Shown here: positions 1-7,569 of the stretch, in pieces
Layout: each line of letters begins with the position of its first letter
Numbering within the stretch: position 1 is the stretch's first letter
From: Aestuariibius insulae
Lineage (GTDB): Bacteria > Pseudomonadota > Alphaproteobacteria > Rhodobacterales > Rhodobacteraceae
Assembly: GCF_040783535.2 (NCBI RefSeq)
Contig: NZ_JBFONW020000003.1
Span: forward strand, 372,001-436,000
Reading direction: 5' to 3'
DNA: 64,000 bases
Position numbers and translations under genes: made by a program
Notes under the pieces: generated by a model
The model's database searches: none
What the model saw: the letters and a program-made list of their open reading frames with translations, nothing else
Told to the model about the DNA's origin: nothing

Positions 1-30
1 AATCGCATGCGTAGCTCTGAGGCAGAAGAG

Positions 31-636
31 ATGACAGAAGCGTTGCAGGAACTGGGCGGCCATATCGAAGGCAAGCGGCCCGATTGTGTGCTGTCCTGGG
101 AGGTCGCCCATGACGAGCTGACGGTCGATGTCGCCTTGGCGTCGTTGGTCGGGTTCGTGGAGTTTCTGAAAGCCGATCAGACATGCCGGTTCTCGACGCT
201 GATTGATATCACAGCAGTCGACTATCCCGCGCGCGCAAAGCGTTTTGATGTGATCTATCACTTCTTGAGCATGTATCAAAACCATCGGATCCGCCTCAGG
301 GTGCAAGTGCGCGAGGATGAGATGGTGCCGTCGATCCTCGAGATCCATCCGTCGGCCAACTGGTTCGAGCGCGAGATCTTCGACATGTTCGGACTGATCT
401 TCTCGGGCCATCCGGATCTGCGGCGGCTGCTGACCGATTATGGCTTCCGGGGGCACCCGCTGCGCAAGGACTTTCCGACGACGGGCTATACCGAGGTGCG
501 GTATGATGAGGGGCTCAAGCGCGTCGTCTACGAGCCGGTCGATCTGGTTCAGGAGTACCGGCAGTTCGATTTCATGAGCCCGTGGGAAGGGGCGGAATAC
601 ATCCTGCCCGGGGACGAGAAGACGGAGACGAAATGA
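31..636 (+). CDS. nuoC: NADH-quinone oxidoreductase subunit C
   Basis: Peripheral-arm subunit of respiratory complex I (30-kDa type), which helps form the quinone-facing part of the hydrophilic arm. The family signature around residues 110-160 is clear: EIHPSANWFEREIFDMFG, then PDLRRLLTDYGFRGHPLRKDFP. The ATG at 31 is preferred over the one at 7 because GAGG lies 8 bases upstream of it and the product then begins MTEALQELG, as relatives do. It would be 201 residues, normal for the family when not fused to NuoD. nuoA and nuoB would lie before the window. The stop overlaps the next start (ATGA). Confidence 0.95.
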   Translation: MTEALQELGGHIEGKRPDCVLSWEVAHDELTVDVALASLVGFVEFLKADQTCRFSTLIDITAVDYPARAKRFDVIYHFLSMYQNHRIRLRVQVREDEMVPSILEIHPSANWFEREIFDMFGLIFSGHPDLRRLLTDYGFRGHPLRKDFPTTGYTEVRYDEGLKRVVYEPVDLVQEYRQFDFMSPWEGAEYILPGDEKTETK

Positions 637-863
637 GCACTTTAGGTCTTTTTCCGTTCGGCGGCACCCCATACGAGATGGCGCTCCACCTTGTCGTGGC
701 GATGTTCTGGGCCATCCCTATTTACGCGCTCGCCCTTCGTTTCGGTAAATCGTCCTTCTGGGCCGCAGCGACGCTTGTCGCGCCACTTCCCGTCGCTTCA
801 ATTTTCTTATTTCTTCTGGCCTTCCCGAACCGTTGGCTCGAATTCCTTGAGGAGAAGTCCTGA
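633..863 (+). CDS. small two-helix membrane protein between nuoC and nuoD
   Basis: A 76-residue hydrophobic protein coupled at both ends: its ATG overlaps the nuoC stop and its TGA overlaps the nuoD ATG. Two membrane segments are visible, about residues 14-34 (MALHLVVAMFWAIPIYALAL) and 43-63 (AAATLVAPLPVASIFLFLLA), with a short charged tail. I do not recognise a named family. Extra small reading frames inside the nuo operon are known from Rhodobacter. The tight coupling implies expression with complex I; a role as accessory subunit or assembly helper is inference only. Confidence 0.7.
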   Translation: MSTLGLFPFGGTPYEMALHLVVAMFWAIPIYALALRFGKSSFWAAATLVAPLPVASIFLFLLAFPNRWLEFLEEKS

Positions 864-2086
864 TGGACGGCAATCCGACCCCGCGCGGATACGAGGATGC
901 TCTGACCGGCGAGCAGACGATCCGGAATTTCAACATCAATTTCGGGCCTCAGCATCCGGCGGCGCATGGCGTTTTGCGCCTTGTTCTCGAGCTGGACGGC
1001 GAGATCGTGGAGCGGTGCGATCCGCATATCGGGCTGCTTCATCGCGGCACCGAGAAGCTGATGGAGAGCCGGACCTATCTGCAGAACCTGCCCTATCTGG
1101 ATCGGCTCGACTACGTGGCTCCGATGAATCAGGAGCATGCGTTTTGTCTGGCCATCGAGAAGCTGACGGGAACCGAGGTGCCGCGGCGGGCGCAGCTGAT
1201 CCGGGTCCTTTTCTGCGAGATCGGGCGGGTCCTGAGCCATATCCTGAATGTGACGACGCAGGCGATGGATGTCGGGGCGCTGACGCCGCCGCTTTGGGGG
1301 TTCGAAGAGCGCGAAAAGCTCATGGTCTTCTATGAGCGGGCCTGCGGGGCAAGGCTGCACGCGAACTATTTCCGCCCGGGCGGTGTACATCAGGATCTGC
1401 CGCCTGAGCTGATCGAAGATATCGATACCTGGGCGGACGAGTTTCCACAGGTGCTCGACGATATCGAAGGGCTGCTGACCGAGAACCGGATCTTCAAGCA
1501 ACGCAACGCCGATATCGGGATCGTCAGTGAGGACGAGATCCTCGACTGGGGTTTTTCGGGCGTGATGGTGCGGGGATCGGGGCTCGCCTGGGATCTGCGC
1601 CGCGCGCAGCCCTACGAGTGTTATGACGAGTTCGAGTTTCAGATCCCGGTTGGCAAGAATGGCGACTGCTATGACCGTTATCTGTGCCGGATGGCCGAGA
1701 TGCGGGAATCGACCAGCATCATCAAGCAAGCCTGCGCCAAGCTGCGCGAGACGCCGGGCGATGTGCTGGCGCGAGGCAAGATGACGCCGCCGACGCGGGG
1801 CGAGATGAAGACCTCGATGGAAGCGCTGATCCATCACTTTAAGCTCTATACCGAGGGCTTTCACGTGCCCGAAGGCGAGGTCTATGCTGCCGTCGAGGCG
1901 CCCAAGGGCGAGTTCGGTGTCTTCCTTGTCGCGGATGGGACGAACAAGCCTTACCGCGTGAAGCTGCGGGCGCCGGGATATCTGCACCTGCAAGCGATGG
2001 ATCACGTCTGCAAGGGACACCAGCTTGCCGATGTCTCGGCGATCATCGGGACGATGGACGTCGTCTTTGGTGAGATTGACCGGTAA
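863..2086 (+). CDS. nuoD: NADH-quinone oxidoreductase subunit D
   Basis: The 49-kDa subunit of complex I, which together with NuoB forms the quinone-binding pocket next to cluster N2. It has the expected 407 residues, the N-terminal NFNINFGPQHPAAHGVLRL motif, HIGLLHRGTEKL, and the family C-terminus IIGTMDVVFGEIDR. It is homologous to the large subunit of NiFe hydrogenases but lacks the metal-binding cysteines, as complex I members do. It starts one base into the preceding stop codon, so translation is probably coupled. Confidence 0.98.
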   Translation: MDGNPTPRGYEDALTGEQTIRNFNINFGPQHPAAHGVLRLVLELDGEIVERCDPHIGLLHRGTEKLMESRTYLQNLPYLDRLDYVAPMNQEHAFCLAIEKLTGTEVPRRAQLIRVLFCEIGRVLSHILNVTTQAMDVGALTPPLWGFEEREKLMVFYERACGARLHANYFRPGGVHQDLPPELIEDIDTWADEFPQVLDDIEGLLTENRIFKQRNADIGIVSEDEILDWGFSGVMVRGSGLAWDLRRAQPYECYDEFEFQIPVGKNGDCYDRYLCRMAEMRESTSIIKQACAKLRETPGDVLARGKMTPPTRGEMKTSMEALIHHFKLYTEGFHVPEGEVYAAVEAPKGEFGVFLVADGTNKPYRVKLRAPGYLHLQAMDHVCKGHQLADVSAIIGTMDVVFGEIDR

Positions 2087-2102
2087 GTGGCTCGCTCGGA
2101 CT

Positions 2103-2258
2103 ATGTCCCTGACGCTTGAACTTTGGACACTCGTGATCGGAGCGGCTTGCGGGATCGGCGGGGCGCTTGTTGCGCGAGGGCGCAACCGATTGATCAAGGC
2201 GGCTGGCGCGGGTGCTGTCATGGTGGTTCTGGTGCCTTTGATCCGGGAGTTTCTTTGA
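2103..2258 (+). CDS. very small membrane protein after nuoD
   Basis: A 51-residue protein with ATG at 2103, 16 bases after nuoD, ending in a TGA that overlaps the next ATG at 2258. Most of it is hydrophobic (about residues 4-23 LTLELWTLVIGAACGIGGAL and 33-48), split by a basic loop RGRNRLIK, so one or two membrane helices are likely. No family recognised. The overlap with the next gene and the protein-like composition support it being real, but its size leaves doubt. Confidence 0.5.
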   Translation: MSLTLELWTLVIGAACGIGGALVARGRNRLIKAAGAGAVMVVLVPLIREFL

Positions 2259-2539
2259 TGCTTCGCCTCGTCTCTCTTATCCTGCTTGCGACCCCGCTTG
2301 GGGCGCAGACGCTGCCCGAGGGCGGCACACGGTCGGTGCCGGATCTGCTGGCGCGCGGCGGGACGGTGGAGGCGACAGGCGCGATGGGCGGCTCTCCGTT
2401 GATCTATGTCCGGGTGCCGGGCGAGGGGCCGGAGCTTTGGGTCTGCCGGGCGGATTATCCCGGCTTCGAGGCGTTTGCCGATCCACTGAGATCCGCTCCG
2501 CCTTCCAGCATCGTGACGGTATGCTCCCTTTTGCGCTGA
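2258..2539 (+). CDS. small exported protein before nuoE, probably frameshifted
   Basis: A signal peptide is clear at the start (MLRLVSLILLATPLGAQ), followed by a short soluble domain containing WVCRADYPGFEAFADP. In this frame the protein stops at 2539 after an unlike tail. Near 2483-2485 a one-base change in frame gives a smoother continuation, TEIRSAFQHRDGMLPFALIG and then RVPQVLDHSVRAE, ending at the TAG at 2584-2586. That would make a protein of about 108 residues with a 42-base gap to nuoE. The open frame as sequenced is therefore probably broken, or one base is missing from the assembly. Function unknown. Confidence 0.55.
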   Translation: MLRLVSLILLATPLGAQTLPEGGTRSVPDLLARGGTVEATGAMGGSPLIYVRVPGEGPELWVCRADYPGFEAFADPLRSAPPSSIVTVCSLLR

Positions 2540-2628
2540 TCGGCCGCGTGCCGCAGGTGCTGGACCATTCCGTGCGGGCTGAGTAGGACAGGCGCACCAC
2601 AAGTTTCGACCGCGAGAGGCCTGATCCG

Positions 2629-3915
2629 ATGCTGCGACGCCTGCACCCCGAGCAACCCGAGAGCTTTGCCTTTACAGAGGCCAATCAGCGCTGGGCCGAG
2701 ACGCAGATCACAAAGTATCCCGAGGGGCGTCAGGCCAGCGCGATCATCCCGCTTTTGTGGCGCGCGCAGGAGCAGGAAGGCTGGCTGACGCGGCCCGCGA
2801 TCGAGCATGTCGCCGACATGCTGGATCTGGCCTATATGCGGGCGCTGGAAGTAGCCTCGTTCTACTTCATGTTCCAGCTGCAACCGGTTGGATCCGTGGC
2901 TAATATCCAGATTTGCGGCACAACCTCGTGCATGATCTGCGGCGCCGAGGATCTGTTGGCCGTCTGCAAAGAGAAGATCGCAAAGCGCCCGCATCAGCTG
3001 TCAGAGGACGGCAAGTTCTCCTGGGAAGAGGTGGAATGCCTCGGGGCCTGTGCGAATGCGCCGATGGCGCAGATCGGCAAGGACTACTATGAGGATCTGA
3101 CGACCGAGCGGCTGGGCGAGATCATCGATGAATTGGCGGAGGGCAAGGTGCCGGTGCCCGGGCCTCAGAACGGACGATTTACCTCCGAACCTGAAAGCGG
3201 ACTGACCTCGCTGGAGGTGTCTGAGGGCGAGTGCGAGACGCATAATGGATCGGTCGCGCTTGCGGTCGAGATTGGAGATACGGTCAAGCGGATCGATGGA
3301 ACTGAGGTCCCTCTGGTCGCGCCCTGGACCGGCAGCGGTGTCGAAACCGCATCGCCGCCTCCCAAACGCCGCCCCGAACTAGAAGAGACTCCGGGTCCAA
3401 AGGTGTCCGCCGATGATGCTGTCGATGCGAGCGGTATCACCAAACAAGAGGCGGAAGCGGCAAGCAAGGCAAAGCCGGTGGGCAAGTCCAATCCCGAGGG
3501 GGATGCGGACGAGGTCGCAGAAGACTCGGTTCGTGATGCGCCGACGATAGTCTCGGGCGATGTCGCGCCGGATGGGACGCGCACCGATGGCGATGTTGAG
3601 GGACGAGACGTATCGCCTGCCAAAGGTGGCGGATCGGCGGAGGCTCGCTGGGCCGACGTTGTGCCCGCGGATACTGAAGAGAAAGCGCCCGAGATCCTCG
3701 ACGCGCCAGAGGGGGAGCCCGATGACCTGACGCGGATCAGAGGGGTCGGTCCGAAGCTGGCGGAGACGCTCAACGATATGGGTTTCTATCATTTCCGCCA
3801 GATTGCGACATGGGGACCCGAGGAAATCGTCTGGGTCGATGCGCGGCTGAAGTTCAAGGGTCGCATCATTCGTGACGACTGGGTCGGTCAGGCGAAGGAT
3901 CTGACCAAGAGCTGA
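2629..3915 (+). CDS. nuoE: NADH-quinone oxidoreductase subunit E with HhH-domain C-terminal extension
   Basis: The 24-kDa subunit of the NADH dehydrogenase module; it carries the 2Fe-2S cluster N1a close to the FMN of NuoF. Thioredoxin-like core at about residues 15-175, with candidate ligands Cys96, Cys101, Cys137 and Cys141 (CGTTSC and CLGAC motifs). At 428 residues it is far longer than the classical family of about 160-240. Residues 200-360 are an acidic, Pro/Ala/Glu-rich low-complexity linker. The last 65 residues form a helix-hairpin-helix domain (DDLTRIRGVGPKLAETLNDM, then FYHFRQIATW). A long NuoE is known in Rhodobacter; the purpose of the tail is not. The downstream protein repeats the same domain. 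Confidence 0.95.
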   Translation: MLRRLHPEQPESFAFTEANQRWAETQITKYPEGRQASAIIPLLWRAQEQEGWLTRPAIEHVADMLDLAYMRALEVASFYFMFQLQPVGSVANIQICGTTSCMICGAEDLLAVCKEKIAKRPHQLSEDGKFSWEEVECLGACANAPMAQIGKDYYEDLTTERLGEIIDELAEGKVPVPGPQNGRFTSEPESGLTSLEVSEGECETHNGSVALAVEIGDTVKRIDGTEVPLVAPWTGSGVETASPPPKRRPELEETPGPKVSADDAVDASGITKQEAEAASKAKPVGKSNPEGDADEVAEDSVRDAPTIVSGDVAPDGTRTDGDVEGRDVSPAKGGGSAEARWADVVPADTEEKAPEILDAPEGEPDDLTRIRGVGPKLAETLNDMGFYHFRQIATWGPEEIVWVDARLKFKGRIIRDDWVGQAKDLTKS

Positions 3916-3934
3916 TGTCGAACGTCGTTTATTG

Positions 3935-3961
3935 CGTGCAGTATCGGGCCTGAGCTGCACG
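3935..3961 (+). other. inverted repeat between nuoE and the HhH membrane protein
   Basis: CGTGCAG and CTGCACG, seven perfectly complementary bases separated by 13, lie 20 bases after the nuoE stop in a 164-base gap. There is no T tract, so it is more likely an RNA stem or attenuator than a strong terminator. The rest of the gap shows no convincing gene. Confidence 0.4.
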
Positions 3962-4079
3962 TTGAGATAGACGTCTTCCGCAAGAACCCTGTGCAAAAGC
4001 CGATATAGTGCTATCACTTAGGCCATGTCTGCCAGGAAGCCGCGTGTGGCGCGCGGCCTGACGAAAGGGAGTTCGCGAT

Positions 4080-4877
4080 ATGGCCGAAATTCAGACCGGA
4101 AAGCTGAGATGTCTTGCCGCCTGCTGGGCGGTTGGAGGCTTGCTTGGTGTCGTTGCCATGGTGCTGGTGTTTCTGCTGGGGGAGTTTTCCTCTGCTCAGG
4201 CGATATTCAGCGGCGGCCTTTTGACGGTCTTTGTCGGTTTGCTTCTTCAGGTTGTCCTGTGCCGGTCTTTACCTGCTCCGGGTAATGTGGTGATCCCTGG
4301 AACGCAGAGCTCGGTCAGCGGAACGCATTATGCTGCGGCTTCGCCAGTCGCAGCGGACAGGGTTGAGGTCTCTTCGGATGCCGTTGCCTCGTCCGAGCCC
4401 GCCTATGATCACCAAGAGGCGGCCGAGGCGGAGCCAACCCATCCGCAGACACCGGTCGAAAAGGTGGAGCGCGAGGCGGTGGCCGATCCCGAACCCGTTC
4501 TACAGCCGGAGCCGGACGTGTCTGAACCCGCAGCGTCCGAGCCTGAGCCTGAGGTGTCCCAGCCTGTGTCCGCGACCCCGGCGGGGGAAGCCAGCAAGCC
4601 GCAGATGCTCGATGCTCCGCGTGATGGTGGCGCGGATGATCTGAAAAAGATCAAGGGCGTGGGTCCGAAGCTTGAGAAGATGCTGAACGGGATGGGGATC
4701 TATCATTTCGATCAGATCGCCTCGTGGAAGGCAGAGGAACTGGCTTGGGTCGATGAGAACCTTGAAGGATTCAAGGGCCGGGCGAGCCGCGACAACTGGG
4801 TCAGCCAGTCCCAGACATTATCAGGTGGCGGTGAGACCGACTTCTCGAACAAGGTCGACAAGGGCGACGTCTATTGA
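4080..4877 (+). CDS. membrane-anchored HhH-domain protein resembling the NuoE tail
   Basis: A 265-residue protein with two hydrophobic segments near the N-terminus (about residues 12-35 and 42-62), a long acidic Pro/Glu/Ala-rich linker (about 85-175), and a C-terminal helix-hairpin-helix domain (DDLKKIKGVGPKLEKMLNGM, then IYHFDQIASWKAEELAWVDE). That domain is clearly homologous to the end of NuoE just upstream, so the two probably arose by duplication or domain sharing. HhH domains usually contact DNA, but here one is tied to the membrane beside complex I. Function unknown; a docking role is inference. Confidence 0.85.
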   Translation: MAEIQTGKLRCLAACWAVGGLLGVVAMVLVFLLGEFSSAQAIFSGGLLTVFVGLLLQVVLCRSLPAPGNVVIPGTQSSVSGTHYAAASPVAADRVEVSSDAVASSEPAYDHQEAAEAEPTHPQTPVEKVEREAVADPEPVLQPEPDVSEPAASEPEPEVSQPVSATPAGEASKPQMLDAPRDGGADDLKKIKGVGPKLEKMLNGMGIYHFDQIASWKAEELAWVDENLEGFKGRASRDNWVSQSQTLSGGGETDFSNKVDKGDVY

Positions 4878-4881
4878 TGCG

Positions 4882-5115
4882 ATGCCTTTAAGCCGCGACG
4901 ATGAGATTGCGCTGGCCCGCAAGGGTCGGCTGGCCGCGATCGTGATTGCCGGAACGGCGGTGTGCTGGCTCGCCGTGCAGATGATCGGCAGTGCGATGAA
5001 CTGGCCGCCCTCTTTTGCGCTGATCTTCGATTTTGCCGCACTGGTTGGGCTTTTCTGGGGGCTCGTTCTGACATATCAGATCCAGCGACGTCGCCGTGAC
5101 GGGACAGAAAGGTGA
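4882..5115 (+). CDS. DUF5337 family small membrane protein
   Basis: A 77-residue protein that starts at the ATG at 4882, five bases after the preceding stop. It begins MPLSRDDEIALARKGRLAAI and has two membrane helices (about residues 18-38 and 46-66), then a basic RRRRDG tail. This matches the DUF5337 type I know from Rhodobacterales nuo operons. No function has been assigned. It ends four bases before nuoF, which favours a link with complex I. Confidence 0.75.
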   Translation: MPLSRDDEIALARKGRLAAIVIAGTAVCWLAVQMIGSAMNWPPSFALIFDFAALVGLFWGLVLTYQIQRRRRDGTER

Positions 5116-5118
5116 GCC

Positions 5119-6402
5119 ATGCTTAAGGACGAAGACCGCATCTTCACCAACATCTACGGGATGAAGGACCGTTCGCTTAAGGGCGCGCAGGCGCGCGGGC
5201 ATTGGGACGGCACGGCTGGGCTGATCGAGAAGGGCCGCGACTGGATCATCGAGGAGATGAAATCCTCCGGTCTGCGCGGGCGTGGTGGGGCGGGCTTTCC
5301 GACCGGTCTGAAATGGTCGTTCATGCCCAAGGAAAGCGATGGACGGCCTGCTTATCTGGTCGTGAATGCTGACGAAAGCGAGCCGGGGACTTGCAAGGAC
5401 CGCGAGATCATGCGGCACGATCCGCATACGCTAATCGAGGGCTGCCTGATCGCGTCATTCGCGATGCAGGCGCATGCCTGCTACATCTACGTCCGCGGCG
5501 AATATATCCGCGAGAAAGAAGCGCTGCAGCGGGCGATCGACGAGGCCTACGATGCAGGATTGGTCGGAAAGGATGCTGCCGGATCGGGCTGGGATTTCGA
5601 GATTTATCTCGTGCACGGGGCCGGTGCCTATATTTGCGGTGAAGAGACAGCTTTGCTCGAAAGCCTTGAAGGCAAGAAGGGTATGCCGCGCATGAAGCCG
5701 CCATTTCCGGCGGGGGCAGGACTTTATGGGTGCCCAACCACGGTAAATAACGTGGAGTCCATTGCCGTCGTGCCGACAATCCTGCGCCGCGGCGGGGCCT
5801 GGTTCTCAGGCTTTGGACGTCCGAACAATGCGGGGACCAAGCTCTTTGCGATTTCGGGCCATGTGAACAATCCTTGTGTCGTCGAGGAAGAGATGTCGAT
5901 TTCCTTCGAGGAGCTGATCGACAAGCATTGCGGCGGGATCCGGGGCGGCTGGGACAACCTCAAAGCTGTGATCCCGGGCGGATCGTCGGTGCCGTGCCTG
6001 CCCGCAAGCACGATGCGCGAGGCGATCATGGATTTCGACTGGCTGCGCGAGAACCAGTCGGGTCTTGGAACGGCAGCCGTGATCGTGATGGATCAGTCGA
6101 CTGACATCATCAAAGCGATCTGGCGGCTGAGTGCCTTTTACAAGCATGAAAGCTGCGGACAATGCACGCCCTGCCGTGAAGGCACAGGCTGGATGATGCG
6201 GGTCATGGACCGTCTGGTGAAAGGCGAGGCAGAGGTCGAGGAGATCGACATGCTGCTTGATGTGACTAAACAGGTCGAAGGACATACGATCTGCGCGCTG
6301 GGTGACGCAGCCGCCTGGCCGATCCAGGGTTTGATCCGCCATTTCCGCGATGAGATCGAGGACCGGATCAGACACAAGCGGGTGCCGGTTGCAGCGGAGT
6401 GA
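5119..6402 (+). CDS. nuoF: NADH-quinone oxidoreductase subunit F
   Basis: The 51-kDa subunit, entry point for electrons: it binds NADH and FMN and carries the 4Fe-4S cluster N3. The glycine-rich GLRGRGGAGFPTGLKW motif lies at about residues 51-66, the FMN/NADH-binding NADESEPGTCKDR follows at about 93, and the cluster ligands are Cys346, Cys349, Cys352 (CGQCTPC) and Cys392. The length of 427 residues is normal. It ends the first nuo block: a terminator-like hairpin and a palindrome follow before the next genes. Confidence 0.98.
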   Translation: MLKDEDRIFTNIYGMKDRSLKGAQARGHWDGTAGLIEKGRDWIIEEMKSSGLRGRGGAGFPTGLKWSFMPKESDGRPAYLVVNADESEPGTCKDREIMRHDPHTLIEGCLIASFAMQAHACYIYVRGEYIREKEALQRAIDEAYDAGLVGKDAAGSGWDFEIYLVHGAGAYICGEETALLESLEGKKGMPRMKPPFPAGAGLYGCPTTVNNVESIAVVPTILRRGGAWFSGFGRPNNAGTKLFAISGHVNNPCVVEEEMSISFEELIDKHCGGIRGGWDNLKAVIPGGSSVPCLPASTMREAIMDFDWLRENQSGLGTAAVIVMDQSTDIIKAIWRLSAFYKHESCGQCTPCREGTGWMMRVMDRLVKGEAEVEEIDMLLDVTKQVEGHTICALGDAAAWPIQGLIRHFRDEIEDRIRHKRVPVAAE

Positions 6403-6439
6403 TTCCGTAGATCCAAAATGCTAGACCGCACGTAGAAAG

Positions 6440-6472
6440 GGGAGAGTAGAGGACATCTGCTCTCCCGTTTTC
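6440..6472 (+). terminator. terminator-like hairpin after nuoF
   Basis: GGGAGAG (6440-6446) pairs with CTCTCCC (6460-6466), followed by GTTTT. It sits 38 bases after the nuoF stop, inside the nuo operon, so it could reduce readthrough into nuoG-nuoN. A stem of 7 bp with a 13-base loop and a short T run suggests a moderate rather than strong terminator. Confidence 0.55.
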
Positions 6473-6516
6473 ATTGCGGCAAAGAAATGAACTAGTCGGT
6501 TCAAATTTTGCTGGAC

Positions 6517-6538
6517 ATCTAAACCGATCGGTTTAGAT
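6517..6538. promoter_or_regulatory. 22-bp perfect palindrome, probable repressor operator
   Basis: The half-site ATCTAAACCGA is followed directly by its exact reverse complement, 11 + 11 bases with no spacer. It lies 34 bases before the ATG of the EF-hand gene. A related imperfect copy (ACTAGTCGGTTC) sits at 6491-6502. The AACCG/CGGTT core and the form are typical of TetR-family operators. No TetR gene lies in this window, so the regulator must be elsewhere. Confidence 0.65.
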
Positions 6539-6571
6539 TGAGTGTCGGGAAGGCAAACCAGGAGAGCCGAG

Positions 6572-7057
6572 ATGAAGATGATGACGTTTCTTGCCGGACT
6601 TGCGATCGCAGCAGGTCCCGCGCTTGCCGCCCCTCTCACGGACACCCATGATTCCGCCAAGGCGGTTGGGGACATGTTCGCCCGTAGTATCGATGTCGAT
6701 CTTGACGGGATGATCTCCCGCCGCGAGCTTATCGATTTCGGAGATCAGGTCTTTGTTTCCGTCGATCAGGATGGCGACGGTATGATTGTGCTGGAAGAGC
6801 TCCAGACCTGGCAGTTCGGTCTGGCCGATCTGGCTGAGTTTCGCGGACGCGATCAAGCCTATCTGACGTCGATGGCGATCGTCTTTGACGTGATGGATCG
6901 TAACAATGACCAGACCGTCAGCTCGTCGGAATACGAGCGCGCGACGCTGGTCTCGGCGGATTATGCCAATGTGAACGGAGATGACCTTCTGACGCGCGAA
7001 GAGTATCTACAGGGGTATATCTTCAACATCGCAATGCGGAACGCCTTTCAAAGCTGA
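6572..7057 (+). CDS. exported EF-hand calcium-binding protein
   Basis: A 161-residue protein with a clear signal peptide (MKMMTFLAGLAIAAGPALAA), so periplasmic or secreted. Four EF-hand-like loops are visible: DVDLDGMISRRE, DQDGDGMIVLEE, DRNNDQTVSSSE and a degenerate VNGDDLLTREE. The second is the most canonical. The ATG at 6572 is used because the signal peptide starts there. It is the first gene after the terminator and palindrome and probably opens a separate transcription unit within the nuo cluster. Ligand binding to Ca2+ is expected; the physiological role is unknown. Confidence 0.85.
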   Translation: MKMMTFLAGLAIAAGPALAAPLTDTHDSAKAVGDMFARSIDVDLDGMISRRELIDFGDQVFVSVDQDGDGMIVLEELQTWQFGLADLAEFRGRDQAYLTSMAIVFDVMDRNNDQTVSSSEYERATLVSADYANVNGDDLLTREEYLQGYIFNIAMRNAFQS

Positions 7058-7153
7058 GATCTGCCGTATTGCGCGAGGCGATTGCGCCCCGCCCTCGGCC
7101 ATGCATATCCTTCATCATCCGGCACCGGGCCGAGCGATGAGGAGAGAGATGCG

Positions 7154-7558
7154 ATGGGTCTTAGACTTTGGAACACGGGCGCTGCGGGCATTCTTGCCAT
7201 TCTCGCGGGATGCGGTCCGACAACACCTCAGGTGGATACCAGCGATCCTGCTGTCGCGGCCTTGATGGCCGAAACACCGGAAAAATACGCGGCTTCCGCC
7301 GATATCGCGCGCCGGATTGCGGCGCAGTGTTCGCGCTACGCCTATGATGCCGGTCGTAAACAGGCGCTGGACGCAGTTCGCCAGTCGCAGGGAATGATTG
7401 CGCCGAACCGGGGCGGCTTTGATCTTGAACTCGACGTGAGTGAGCGGGTCTTCCTCGCACGGAATAATCTGTCGTCGTTCAACGAAGATCTGTGCCTTGC
7501 AGGCGATGCCGAGGAATCGCGCGCCTCGTCTATTGCCGCCTTGCTGGTTCCGGTTTGA
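7154..7558 (+). CDS. small lipoprotein, unknown function
   Basis: A 134-residue protein with a lipoprotein signal: hydrophobic stretch then the lipobox LAGC at about residues 16-19, so it is probably anchored in a membrane facing the periplasm. The mature part is helical (AADIARRIAAQCSRYAYD, then a DLELDVSERVFLARNN segment). GAGGAGAGAG before the ATG gives a good ribosome site. It resembles in outline the DUF5333 protein two genes downstream (short, exported, with a paired-cysteine helical domain) but I cannot place it in a family. Confidence 0.7.
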   Translation: MGLRLWNTGAAGILAILAGCGPTTPQVDTSDPAVAALMAETPEKYAASADIARRIAAQCSRYAYDAGRKQALDAVRQSQGMIAPNRGGFDLELDVSERVFLARNNLSSFNEDLCLAGDAEESRASSIAALLVPV

Positions 7559-7569
7559 GGAGCCGCGGG

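Noticed and set aside
722..2602. 626-codon open frame antisense to nuoD
   Set aside because: Arg/His/Pro-rich composition without motifs, fully opposite to a certain nuo gene. Long antisense frames are common in GC-rich DNA.
7093..7134. Inverted repeat CTCGGCC/GGCCGAG before the lipoprotein gene
   Set aside because: 7-bp arms with a 27-base loop and no T tract; likely to occur by chance at this base composition.
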